Below are positions 34,175 through 44,083 of a DNA stretch of 64,000 bases, piece after piece. How positions within the stretch are numbered: position 1 is the first letter of the stretch; every line of letters begins with the position of its first letter. Source of the stretch: Schistocephalus solidus (taxonomy: Eukaryota > Platyhelminthes > Cestoda > Diphyllobothriidea > Diphyllobothriidae); the NCBI GenBank assembly GCA_017591395.1, contig WEDG01004607.1:37830-101829 (forward strand), read 5' to 3'. A program made the translations under genes and the position numbers. The notes below the pieces were generated by a model. That model saw only the letters and a program-made list of their open reading frames with translations. It was not told the origin of the DNA and ran no database searches.

Positions 34175-35315
34175 CGAATGAGAAGATTGGCTTCAACTCA
34201 TTAATTTCCTTTCATAACTAGCAAAGTCAAGCGTGGCTAACCATACGAGGGCAAGAACCGCTTAAGTAAGTCTTATTTTTCCATGTTGGCGATTTTTGTT
34301 ACAGAAACCGCTTAAACAAGAACGAGCACACTCGGAGAGCCAAAATGTTGCCTCGTCAAACACGTGCGTAGGAATTGCGAACAGAGCATTGAAAATAATA
34401 TCTCATACCGGAAGCTCGAGGTAAATTTTCTCATACGCGAATATTTCAGTTAGGTACAGAATCGCAAAATAGAATTCTAACAATCGTAATAGAATCGACT
34501 TAAGTTTGAGTTACTCAATTTTACAGGTTATTACTGCAAGGCATTTTGCTCCTCGCTCCAAGTCTTCAAAAAATGCGATAAAACCACATACCTCGGGACC
34601 AGATCATGTATCAACAACAGTGCGCCATGACATCAGTTGACGATGCACCGGGTACGTTAAAACAATCCGCCACCTTAAGTGCCGTTTAAAAAGTGCCAAC
34701 CGCAGTCAAGGAACATATAAGATTCTCAAACATATAAGCGGCACGATCGTGGAAGGGAGCCTACTCTCTGAGACAAGGCGCGTCCCTGCTGTCAAGTTGA
34801 AACAAAACGGGCATGTCTGGTACCAACATCGACACATAAGTCCCGGCTACCTTCGAAAGAAGCTCTTGTGAGAGGTTATTTAAATATCCACCGCCTGCAA
34901 AATTAACTAAAGGGACCGACTGATTTGATATTTTTCGGGTTCTGTTTCTGTGGCATGTTTTAAGTATCCTGTCTGAAAACATAGTTTTATGGTCGGTAAG
35001 CAAGAGCAAGCGCAGTACTAGAGGTGTGGAAAAGGGGGGGGAATGTACCGATGATAACGGCAATTCTTCAGAGCACATAGTTATAAAGGGGGTAATAAGT
35101 CGTAGAATACTCTGACATTATGATGCGAACGAAGAGTCGGCACGCAGCCACCAAACACATAGCAGGGCGCATACATCTTGCCAGCGTTCGGTGCACAGAG
35201 AAGTATACAAGTCCTAGATGAGATGAGGTGGCTGGGGGGGGGGGGGGGGGTGGAGAAGGGGAAGAGGAAACGAGGGATCATAGATTTCGAAAGTAAAGAA
35301 ATAACCTGACCGCTG
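34175..35315. other. No gene recognised; contains a G17 tract
   Basis: Downstream (minus strand) of the RNF10-like stop codon, so it probably includes that gene's 3' UTR. A homopolymer of 17 G lies at 35234-35250, about 66 bases past the stop. No AATAAA in the right place was found in the first 100 bases. Confidence 0.4.
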
Positions 35316-35699
35316 TTAAGACGCCTTGTTGCTGGGCAGAAGAGAAAGGCATTTAGCAAGACTGTCCAGATCGAGGACGTCAGGCCTGCGTTGTCTTTTT
35401 CTGCGGGATTTGCGATCTTGGCCAGCCCTGTTTAGTGTTAAAGGAGGACAAGGTACTGACAATGCATCAAGTGCTGATGGCTCCTGTTCAACTGTGTGCA
35501 AGGGGGGTGCAGAGGTGGAAGCACCCAGACTCCAGGCGCCGGAAGTCGTTGTTGAGATGGATGAGGCCTCGGTGAGGGATGGCCAAAATTCGGCTGCACA
35601 AACGTAACCAACTTGCCTGTTTGCTCCAGTGCCAGCGCGTTCAGGGAAACTGGCAATACGATGACTGTCTACGACGGCGGCAGCGCCGACTTTAGACAC
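35316..35699 (-). CDS. RNF10-like E3 ligase, terminal exon
   Basis: Begins after a minus-strand acceptor (TATCGTTATAG) at 35700-35701 and ends with TAA at 35316-35318. It is read in phase 0, following the phase-0 end of the 36742-36869 exon. The 127 residues are Ser/Thr/Pro-rich and close with a basic cluster, RKSRRKRQRRPDVL. The known RNF10 C-terminus also ends in a Lys/Arg-rich stretch. Sequence similarity outside that cluster is weak, so assignment rests mainly on phase continuity, splice signal, strand and position. Confidence 0.65.
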   Translation of the reverse strand: MSKVGAAAVVDSHRIASFPERAGTGANRQVGYVCAAEFWPSLTEASSISTTTSGAWSLGASTSAPPLHTVEQEPSALDALSVPCPPLTLNRAGQDRKSRRKRQRRPDVLDLDSLAKCLSLLPSNKAS

Positions 35700-36741
35700 C
35701 TATAACGATAAAAAGTGGGAACTCTTCGCGAGACTGTACATAAAAGACCATGGTAGATGGTATGATCAATCCTCAGTTAAACAAGAAAGTGAGCTGAGAG
35801 TACCAAGTAGGCAATAATAATGACTTCTATCATACAGACTTGGCAGTCTATCTGTGACTTAGTCTAGTGCCGATGGTTCCATCAGATTGAGTTCGTGTAG
35901 GCCGAGTCCCACCTAGTTAGCTGCTTAGTCGCCATCAAGTAGCAGCGCAGCATCGTGCAAATGACATACCGATGTCGGATTCAGGCTTCACATAGGAAAA
36001 CCAAGGCGATTGTGAAAACGAAAGATCCACTGGGGCAAGCGATGCTGATCAAAGGGAATAAGGTCAGATAAAAACACATTAACGGCCGAAACGGGAGAAA
36101 AAACGGGTCACTCAATCGTTCTTCCCTTTCCGGAAAGGGAGGTTGAATATCTAGGTGTTCTCGGATTGAAACTGGCCGTAGACGTTATTTATCATCTGCC
36201 TCATCAGTTTACCGCCGTTATCGACCCTCATATGTCGGTGTTTAACCGGGGATGGAGAAAAGGGAAAATATCAAAAAGAGCAAGACCTCGTCCGTCAAAA
36301 ACGCAGGTGACTCTTGGAAATTGGGTGTTCGCAGCTGAAGATCGTCGGACTTTCGATATCCGCTGCCACCGACTATTATGCGTGAGAGGGAATGGTCCTA
36401 ACCACCGAAGCCGGTTATATTAGGCATGTGCAGTCATAATAAGTAATCAAGAAAGATATATACTCAAAAAATTCGGGAAGTCAGACTTTCTGTAACGAAA
36501 GGCTTTCCTTTCCAAATATTGGGCATTTCAGTGAACAGAATCAAAATGCTGTGAATGAAACAACGATACCAAAGTTCTAATAATACACCCAATGCTACAG
36601 GCACAAGATGCCCCCATCAGATAAGGCTGGACAATACAATTGCAAAAGATGTTGAAAAGGTTTTGAACAAATGGTTGGTTATAATGTCAATCACACACAT
36701 GAACGGGTTAGCTTAAATTAAACAAGCAGTTTTCAACTCAC
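35700..36741 (-). other. RNF10-like gene, last intron
   Basis: 1042 nt between a GTGAGT donor (36741) and a TTATAG acceptor (35700). No recognisable element inside; the open frame at 36166-36423 on the opposite strand has no family match. Confidence 0.55.
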
Positions 36742-36869
36742 TGTGGCGAATGAAAGATGGAAACGAGATTTATCTGATTGGACATCAGAAGTTTGACAAA
36801 GTGGGACAAAGTCTTCGTCTGTTGGCACTTCGGTTAGATTGGCATGAGCCACCAGCCTGCAGCCAAGAG
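36742..36869 (-). CDS. RNF10-like E3 ligase, exon with strong splice sites
   Basis: Minus-strand acceptor with a pyrimidine tract (GATCTTTTTTACAG) and donor ACA/GTGAGT. The 128 nt supply two bases that complete the codon left open by the upstream exon, giving proline, and then exactly 42 codons (LGCRLVAHANLTEVPTDEDF and on) ending in phase 0. Both junction phases therefore agree with the neighbouring exons. The segment EVPTDEDFVPL occupies the place of the proline-containing stretch that follows the basic helix in RNF10 proteins. Similarity here is low, but the gene structure is self-consistent. Confidence 0.65.
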
Positions 36870-38104
36870 CTGTAAAAAAGATCAGAGCGAAGCAATCAAA
36901 TGAGCACATCAGGGGAATTCTCAACAGCTGCTGTCCAGGTATTCATATAATTAGTCAATAAAAACGATCGCTGGACTGAATGGCGGGCAGAAGATGGTGC
37001 GATCGCTGGAACAAGAAATTTATTGGTCTGAATTTTCGAAGTCTCACTCGAACCCATTATCAGAAACAGTCGCGGAAAAAGGGGGGAGGGTGGGACAGCT
37101 ACAGTTGTGAAAGCCGACAAACGGGATCTGATACACTATCTAATTGGAACCTAACGATTCCATTAGTTTCAAAACTCACCATGCACGACACGGTCATGGT
37201 CGATGGTGTAACTAATTTACGTTCAAGAGAGAAATCACCTCAATAGACCCAGACCTTTATTAGATAATACAACACAGAAGATATAAAAAGTAAAGGACTG
37301 TCACTGTACGCCTTTATCGATCGTGTATGTACAGGCCACTTAATTTTTGGACTGATCTATAAGTACACACATCAGAAATAATACCATGGCATAATGAGTT
37401 CTAAGAAAACGAGGAACCATCAAAAATCCAATTTAAAAATGGACCGAAACAATGCCATCAAGTAAGTGGGAGACATAATCAAGACATGGAGGGAAGATTT
37501 AGAACCAATAACGAACACACGAGTTCCGTAAACTCGAGGCACATAGGGTAAGCGAAATGTATGCAGTGATGGGCTTGAGCTATGACAGATCACTAAGGTG
37601 ACCAAGCTCGTAACGCTCCACGTGTTGAAAGTTGGTAAGTGGAATAAGAAGTAACGACACCTGTTTCGTAGCTTCAGGTAGGTTGGTGTTACGCAACTAA
37701 TGGACCAGGTAGTACGCAAAATCTTAAAGTGCGCAAGCATGCCAGATAAATCGTGTTTGAAGACAGAAAAGGTGGCGAGGTCAGATCGTAAACCTGAACA
37801 CTAACCATGCTGAACGATCTGCCTTTACAGTGGGCACAAATAACAGGTCAATTTACTGTTAACTGGAAAGTTCGAACCGAACAGAGGAGCCATTTCTGAT
37901 TGATTTACTGTAGTCAGTCAGCCCAAACTAAAACCGCTGACCGGAGGATTAGAGGTTGGAAAATGGACGAGACAGGCACTACCGGCTAAGAAACAAACTA
38001 ACGCGCTGTTGACTATCAGAGGGAATACTTCAAGCCAAGATAATGTGTTCGTCCATCTAACTTCTGTCAAGGATAGTGGGAAAAAACGATTCGGAGGGAC
38101 TTAC
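36870..38104 (-). other. RNF10-like gene, intron
   Basis: 1235 nt bounded by GTAAGT (38104) and TTTTTTACAG (36870). Contains no element I can name. A weak resemblance to the SINE-like body at about 37885-37930 was not convincing. Confidence 0.6.
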
Positions 38105-38324
38105 GGAGGGTGGGAATTCTATTCTCTGCCTCTTCCTTTGCAAGCGTCAGAAGCTGTTCTTTATGCAGCTGCTGCTCGCGCTTTCGAGAACGAGCTAGAA
38201 GCAAGTTCGACATCTCGTCTAATGTCTTTTGACTGACAGTTGGGGGCTGCAAATCCAACTCAACAAAATAGAATGGACGACCAATAGGCAAGTGACTCAG
38301 GTATCGGTACCTCCTTCGAAGATC
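38105..38324 (-). CDS. RNF10-like E3 ligase, exon encoding the conserved basic helix
   Basis: Starts after acceptor TTCTTCCAG (38325) and ends at donor GTAAGT (38104). 73 codons plus one base: DLRRRYRYLSHLPIGRPFYF, then VELDLQPPTVSQKTLDEM and a charged helix (RSRKREQQLHKEQLL). In RNF10 family proteins the equivalent region reads RYLSHLP followed by an ELxLxPPxVSxxTLxxF segment and a Lys/Arg/Glu-rich helix, so the match is specific. The upstream exon ends in phase 0 at YSMNH, making the join continuous. Confidence 0.85.
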
Positions 38325-41300
38325 CTGGAAGAATCAAATAATTATGGAAATAGATTAATTCATAAAACTTGGCGGACGCCAAACTTACTATTAAGTAGCT
38401 GAGAAAATGATTCAGCAGTATAGTTTTGTTTTCCCGAATATAAGATGCCAGCTTTATGATGTGGATACGACGAAAGTAGGGCTGATAATGGTGAAGTGAG
38501 GTTCTATATATGGTCGAAGAATCCCTTAGATGGAGAAACGTTCATCGTGGCTAACTTGAGTTGGACGAAACGCTGGAAAGCTTAAAGATAAATTGGGATT
38601 GACAGCGGGTGGACTTGCCATCTAACAAGCTATCCGCTGGAGGGCTGCAGCTGCCATAATATCGGATTCGATTCAACGACATCAAACCTGCCGCCTCTTT
38701 CACTAGCGTCACGAAGCTGCACAATTCATGAGCAGTGAGTATATTTGACAAAGCCGCACAGTAACTCACAACCCACAAAAGTGGGCGCCAGCCGACTTGA
38801 AATAAGTTTTTGAAGTATATAAAGAACATACCCGGAAAATGGCTAAAATACGAACATTGATATCACCAATTGTACTATTACATGCGCCGGTTTTACAGCT
38901 TTGCTAGTCCAAGGTATCGAGAACCAATGGGGTCCATAATCTGCGATCACCAGCTAGGACCTTTGCAAACTAGTAGTTCATCAACCAAAATTAATAACAA
39001 TTAGGATATTAATTGCTTCAGACCCGACTAGACCAAAGCGAGTCAAGCCATTAGTTAATCACCGCGACGGTGACGCCAGTTTGAACTGAAATTCGAGGGA
39101 TTAAGTTAAGGACGAGTGCCTTTGAGTGTCGGCGGGGCTTCTAACCCTAACCATTTAAGAATGTGTCATGTACATTACCAACAGCAGATCAGCCGTAGTT
39201 TCAGTGGGGTGTGATTTATAAACCACACTATTAACTGAAATGGCCAATTTCAAACAAATAAATCTTCCTCAAGCAATAAAGATATGGTCGTCAAGTTTCG
39301 CAAAGTTTAAGGGATTTGACCGTAGTTTGTACTTTTTAGTTGTTACGGCTGCGATCATGCCTGATCCAGGCGACCTCAATGATGTCACGGATTGCGCCCC
39401 TCCGCGCATGACGATCGGCGACAGCAGACTTGGACAGCTCAATCCATTCTCTTTGCCAACGAAGGAGGTCAAATACCGAAGGTTCAAAAAAAACCTTAAT
39501 GTCCTCACGGACTATTTAGAGCCGGGTTTAAAGCTGACGCCCTCATCGATGCCTCCAATTGGGTAGCGGTGCCGGATCGAGGGCAGTAACACTAAGCTCG
39601 TGAGATGGGCGACGAAGAAGGCGCCAAACTACATCGGTCGTCGTTTTTAGGTGGCTTGGAATATCCTCGCGATGTTTTCGCAGCGAGTGCGAACTGTCTC
39701 ATTTAAAACGAAGTCTATGTATTTCAATCGAAGGATGTTCTTCAAAAAGTGATGAAATACCTCCAATTTTCGCTCATCTTTCACGCGCATAGCCCAGCAT
39801 TCAGAGCCACAGTGAAGGACAGACCGGACGGATGCATAGTACACGCCAATCTTCGTGGCGATAGAAATGTCGCGTTGGGTCCAGAAGCCCTTTATAAAAC
39901 GTAAGAAAACCCGACGAGCAGCATCGATTCGGGAGACAATGTCATCCTTACTCTGTCTATTCGACAGCAACCCCACCCCGAGGTATCCGAGACTGTATAC
40001 CTGTTCAAGTTGACAGCCATCAATCTCGAGAGGTGCCTTCCCCTGAACAGGTATTCCCATCGTTTATGGACAAACCGACAGATTTAGCAACCTCATTCAT
40101 CCATTACACCACAGACAGCAGCTCATAGCCTGAAGCTAGTACGGCGAGATCATCGGTGTAGTCGACATCAGTAAGTTGGCGTCCGGATGCAAGCTGAACG
40201 CCATCCTCTTCATGTAGGGCCTTCTTAAGAATCTAGTCAACATCGTAGTTGAACAGAATGGGCGACAAGATTCAACCTTGCCGAGAGCCAGACCGAATAC
40301 CGAATGGTTGTGAAGGATTGTTACGGACCAAAACTCCCGAAGTGGTTGAGCTGTAATACGCCTTGAGCATAGCGACGATTTTCGATGGTATACCATCTAG
40401 TGCCATTATCTGCCATAAGGATTAACTATGGACGAAATCGAACGCGGCGACAAAGTCCCCAAAGCAGACGGCCGTCTGTCGTTGGTAACTATGGCAGAAT
40501 TCAAGAATGCGCCTCATAAACAGAAATGTCTGCTTTCTGAGGCACTTTGCGGTGATACCGAAGAGACCTCTAGAGCTGACACATGTAGTGGCGGTCAAGG
40601 TACTTCTGACAAAATTCATTCAGTAAAACAGAGGAAGTGTGTGAAGTCCTTTAGCAGTATCACAATTCCCGCAATGTGCAAATCAAAACGAATTGGAAGG
40701 AAGCCGTGACAACTATGCCATCAAGGAGAACCGCGTTTAACGAAATAATTTCCAATCAGGGAGATATCGGTAATAGGCTAGGTCGGAGATGGGAAGACCC
40801 CAACCAGCTTGCGCACACGTAGTAGTGCAGATGGAACTAAATCTGTCATACTGGTTAAAGGGTAGGGTTCCATAGGATACCAATTCTGACGACAAAGTGA
40901 GAAAACATTCACGGTACAGTTCAAACTTTAGTTCACGTGAGTTTTTAAGATGCTTAGATTACTCTGATTTTCGGGAAGACTACTACCAAGAAACTCCTGT
41001 TCAGTCGAAAGCTGCAGATAAAATAGAGACAGTCGCCATCTATTGGAAAATGTCAGTTTTACGATTCAATGGAGGCGGACAACCATAACATCGAAAAGCA
41101 CCTTAGTGCTTCCTCATCCTTGTTTCAAAAGGAGTAGCATCACTTAGACAGACCGCTCCGTAGGAAGGGCACTTTACTTAACTTCCATACTTAAAGGGGA
41201 TAGAAGGACTCTCCTCTGATCTTCTGACAACCGAATGATCCCATAAAGCAGTTTAAAATCGCACTTTTAAATCTAAGCTAACAGCCCGTCCGCATAGAGT

Positions 41301-41573
41301 CCAGATAAAATTGTAGTCAAATCAGTATTCAAAAAGGGCTCGATTCAAGGGGGGAGGGACGTGCTCCTTTAAAGAAGTTTTCGGTTTCATTCGGCAATAT
41401 GCGGAAAAACGGCCTAATTAGTAGTAAATGTCAAATAAATTTTCAGAAAAAACTTATTTTATAGAAACGACCAGAGCAAAGTCTGAAACGTAAAACTGAG
41501 TATAGGTAGACTAAAAACAGAAGACGCGGCTGAAGGGAAAGTTAAAGATAATGGCGAAGAAGCAGATGCTTAC
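38325..41573 (-). other. RNF10-like gene, largest intron, hosting an RTE copy
   Basis: 3249 nt from GTAAGC (41573) to TTCTTCCAG (38325). It holds the RTE relic at 39330-40565 in the same orientation as the gene. The rest (38325-39325 and 40570-41573) has no recognisable content. Confidence 0.75.
39330..40565 (-). pseudogene. Decayed RTE retrotransposon in the RNF10-like intron
   Basis: 5'-truncated copy starting inside the RT. At 40560-40425 the fragment RRILEFCHSYQRQTAVCFGD, with AAFD, covers motif A. 40060-39647 gives YSLGYLGVGLLSNRQSKDDI and CWAMRVKDERKLEVFHH, the C-terminal RT region. Further down the frame shifts into WIELS, then ends near CATGATCGCAGCCGTA, the same terminus as the copy at 60971-62925. 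Motif C could not be read, and several frameshifts are present. Confidence 0.8.
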
Positions 41574-42141
41574 GTGATTCATCGAGTAGCGCTCAATTTG
41601 TACAACGGTGCCCGAAATACGTAGCGGCAGCTCACGGTCCTTATAATCAGTTATCAGGCAACGCCAATTCACACTGTGGAGGTATATATCTAGTCCATTT
41701 ACGTCTAAACCAAATGAATGATAAGTGGCGAGGAAACCTTCGTAGTATGTGTACACACGTTCAGACTCAGAAACATTGAGAGAAGTTTTAGGTGTGTGAG
41801 CATCTCGGTTGGTTAATTCAACAGAATTCAGTTCTTTCAGAAGTTCGCAGAGAAGAGCCTCAACGTAAGGAATCATGCAGCTGAGTTCATCATCTGAAGT
41901 GCACTCGGCTAGGTAAGTTTCCAGGCAACATTGCTCCCTTTGGAGGAGATTTCTGATGTCAACCGAAGTGGCAACGGCCACTCGGGAAAAAAATGAGGAG
42001 GCGGCATCAGCATTCGGTATGGGGATATACGTAGAGTTTTCCGAAAAACTCAAAGGGAACATAATGTTCTTATGGCGTTTCATGAGTACCAATTCGCACG
42101 TCTGGCCAACCAGAGGCAGGCTCACAGGGCGCATAAGTACC
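41574..42141 (-). CDS. RNF10-like E3 ligase, central exon
   Basis: 568 nt: one base completing the codon split by the 35-nt intron, then 189 codons ending in phase 0 at donor GTAAGC. It starts VLMRPVSLPLVGQTCELVLM then KRHKN, matching without a gap the segment after the RING in RNF10 that ends in MQLMKRE. Near the end, YLHSVNWRCLITDY and ISGTVVQIERYSMN match the conserved FLHPVNVRCL and ISATVVEI...YSM segments. The middle (residues about 45-130) is poorly conserved, as in the family. Confidence 0.9.
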
Positions 42142-42176
42142 CTAAACACTTGATTACTAGGGAATGGTCATCGTAC
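42142..42176 (-). other. RNF10-like gene, 35-nt intron
   Basis: Minus-strand donor AAAAG/GTACGATG and acceptor GTGTTTAG/GGTAC. Removing exactly 35 nt restores a reading frame in which 27 residues (ELKRVL ... LMKRH) align with vertebrate RNF10 without a gap. Retaining it would introduce a stop about 18 codons later. Very short introns of this size are a known class in tapeworm genes. Confidence 0.85.
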
Positions 42177-42738
42177 CTTTTAAGCTCGCTACACCGTAGG
42201 TAGACACCACAAACGGCACATTTTCTCGATAGAAGGTCATTATCATACGTAATGAACCGGTAAATACAGGGCCAACAGTAAATGTGGCCACACGGACCCA
42301 TCCGGGGAGCTACCGGGGGATACAAACATATCGGGCAGTTGGTGGGTTCGGTATGAAAGTACCGAACTTCGGCAACGTCATTCCACTGGATTACCTCATC
42401 CGAAGACTGGAGATGCCTTATCACATCTGTTCCTGGGTAGACTAGAACCTGACACCTAAAAGGTGAGGAAAGTACGGGAACGAACTTGGCTGTGACGAAA
42501 TCACAATCAGCGTCCACATAATCAAATGAGTTTCCATTACGAGTTGTGCTGCCCTGAGTAACCTCGAAGTCCCGGAAATCAAGTGTGGCGGACGTGCTAT
42601 ATGATGGGAGCCTTTCGCGCACCTTCCCTGGGCGACGGCCAGGATGCCGACGAACGGCGTCGAAGCTTCGGGCAGAGGGCGCAGAATTTTGCACGGGATA
42701 GTGGTTGCCTTCTAATAAATCATTAACATAAAACAAAA
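42177..42738 (-). CDS. RNF10-like E3 ubiquitin ligase, RING exon
   Basis: Carries a complete C3HC4 RING: CPIC, then C-G-H, YCWPC and CAVC at spacing CPICLYPPVAPRMGPCGHIY then CWPC. CPICLYPP is highly characteristic of RNF10. Ahead of it, FVTAKFVPVLSSP and DEVIQWNDVAEVRYF match the conserved pre-RING segment; still earlier, YVNDLLEG resembles the LNHLL element. RNF10 is a RING-type E3 ligase; in vertebrates it ubiquitylates 40S ribosomal proteins uS3 and uS5 in ribosome quality control. The 5' end is uncertain: the preferred acceptor is TAACAG at 42739-42740, preceded by an in-frame stop. The N-terminal exons were not found. Confidence 0.9.
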
Positions 42739-42741
42739 CTG

Positions 42742-43585
42742 TTACTCCTGTTTCTTGTGATTACAGACGAACTCTCCGCTAGCAGGCCTGCGGACGCGTT
42801 TCTTTCCATCACGAACTTCCCGAACCGACCAGGATATTAATGTATTTAAGTGCGGCTTGATGACCAGAAGAACCATTTTAGAGCGCCATTTCACTCATAA
42901 AATAAATATTTTGGTTGTTGTATAAAGGCTGCTTGGGTAAATCTGGTGCCACGAAAGAGCTTAGGGTGGATAAGTGCCACTACGGGCGCTACGGCAAAAA
43001 CCGCAAAATGGCTGTCAGCCAATCAAGAAGCACATTAACGAAACTAACGCCTTCAACGTCCAAGGTTATGTGTTACTTAAAACAACGCTAAAGCCACACA
43101 TGTGCCTTAAATTTTGGGGGTTATTTTCTTGCCAGAATTCCATTATATCTGTTAAAATTCCAGAACGACAAAATTTAAATTCTGTAGTCCTTAGTTGAAG
43201 GTTGTGTGCGCTGACTTATGATGAATTGGCACCATTACGCATAGATCGCCGGGGTTAGAAAGGCATCAAACATGTTAAACACCTATGAAAAAAATTTAAA
43301 AAGTTGAAGCAAAATGCAACCGCTAACAGAGTTGAAGATGAAGAGATTATTAACAAGGGAATGAAATGGGTTAATGAAAAAGGAATAAATGGTAGCACAG
43401 AGGAAATCGTGCAAAAACATCGAGGGACATATTTAAATTCGTAATGGAAACGCAATAAGCTCAAAAATACTAATAAAAGCCAACTCAAGATGAAAACGAA
43501 AAGGAGTACTAAAAAATTCTGGAATTGACATCAAATAGTATAAAACACACAGATATACTTCCAAGAATGGAGGCGAATATGAGAA
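42742..43585. other. No gene recognised (expected to hold RNF10-like 5' intron)
   Basis: Minus-strand upstream of the RING exon. A short open stretch near 42780-42830 could encode a missing N-terminal piece, but no join gave both a plausible intron length and an open frame. Confidence 0.4.
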
Positions 43586-43589
43586 GTCC

Positions 43590-44083
43590 AGGTTCTTATT
43601 GCAAAGTTCGTCTAAATAACCTAAATCTCTATCCTCTGAGTTATAGGCAGTTGCGCGGAGACTTGATACAAACCTTCCGTGTCGTGCGTGGCATGGATTG
43701 CGCCCTCCTATGTGATGACTTTTTCCAACTTGCCACTACGAAAAATCTCCGAGGTCATCCATTCAAACTAAGTGTGTCCCAAGTAAGATTGGATAGTAAG
43801 GAAGTATTTTTTCACCAACCATGTCGTGGAACCGTGGAATAACCTACCATGTCCCAGTCTGTGTATACATTCAATTATCGGCTTGACATACATATTTTAC
43901 AGCACCACGAAGACTATGTGACAACTTAACCTAAACAATATCAGTGTACCACGTAAATCTGCCTGCATTCACTTGACTGTTACTTCTTTAATTTGTTTCT
44001 TATTCTTGCTACTTTTATGTAACAAATAGGGATTTCAAAGGCGTTAGCCTATTTTTCCTCAAATACACTGAACTGAACTGAAT
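43590..44083 (+). pseudogene. CR1-like LINE 3' fragment
   Basis: Short plus-strand copy. The frame from about 43590 reads LYPLSYRQLRGDLIQTFRVV and LRGHPFKLSVSQVRLDSKEV, the C-terminal RT tail found in the copies at 5.1 and 45.7 kb. It ends at a premature stop. It is followed by a 3' UTR and the family terminus AAATAGGGATTTCAAAGGCG ... ACTGAACTGAACTGAAT. The first base of the neighbouring palindrome follows immediately. Confidence 0.8.

Noticed and set aside
35234..35250. G17 tract near the RNF10-like 3' end as a regulatory element
   Set aside because: A single homopolymer, prone to sequencing length error. No further G-runs would form a quadruplex with defined loops, and no context supports function.
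37875..37945. Fourth copy of the SINE-like body
   Set aside because: Only CATTTCTG and a loose CAGTCAGCC match. Similarity is too weak to separate from chance.
39240..39566. 108-codon plus-strand ORF in the RNF10-like intron
   Set aside because: It is the antisense of the C-terminal region of the RTE copy, whose minus-strand reading has clear RT similarity.
42740..42830. Possible N-terminal RNF10-like exon just upstream of the RING exon
   Set aside because: The joins tried gave either a 26-nt intron or an in-frame stop, so no coding exon can be supported here.
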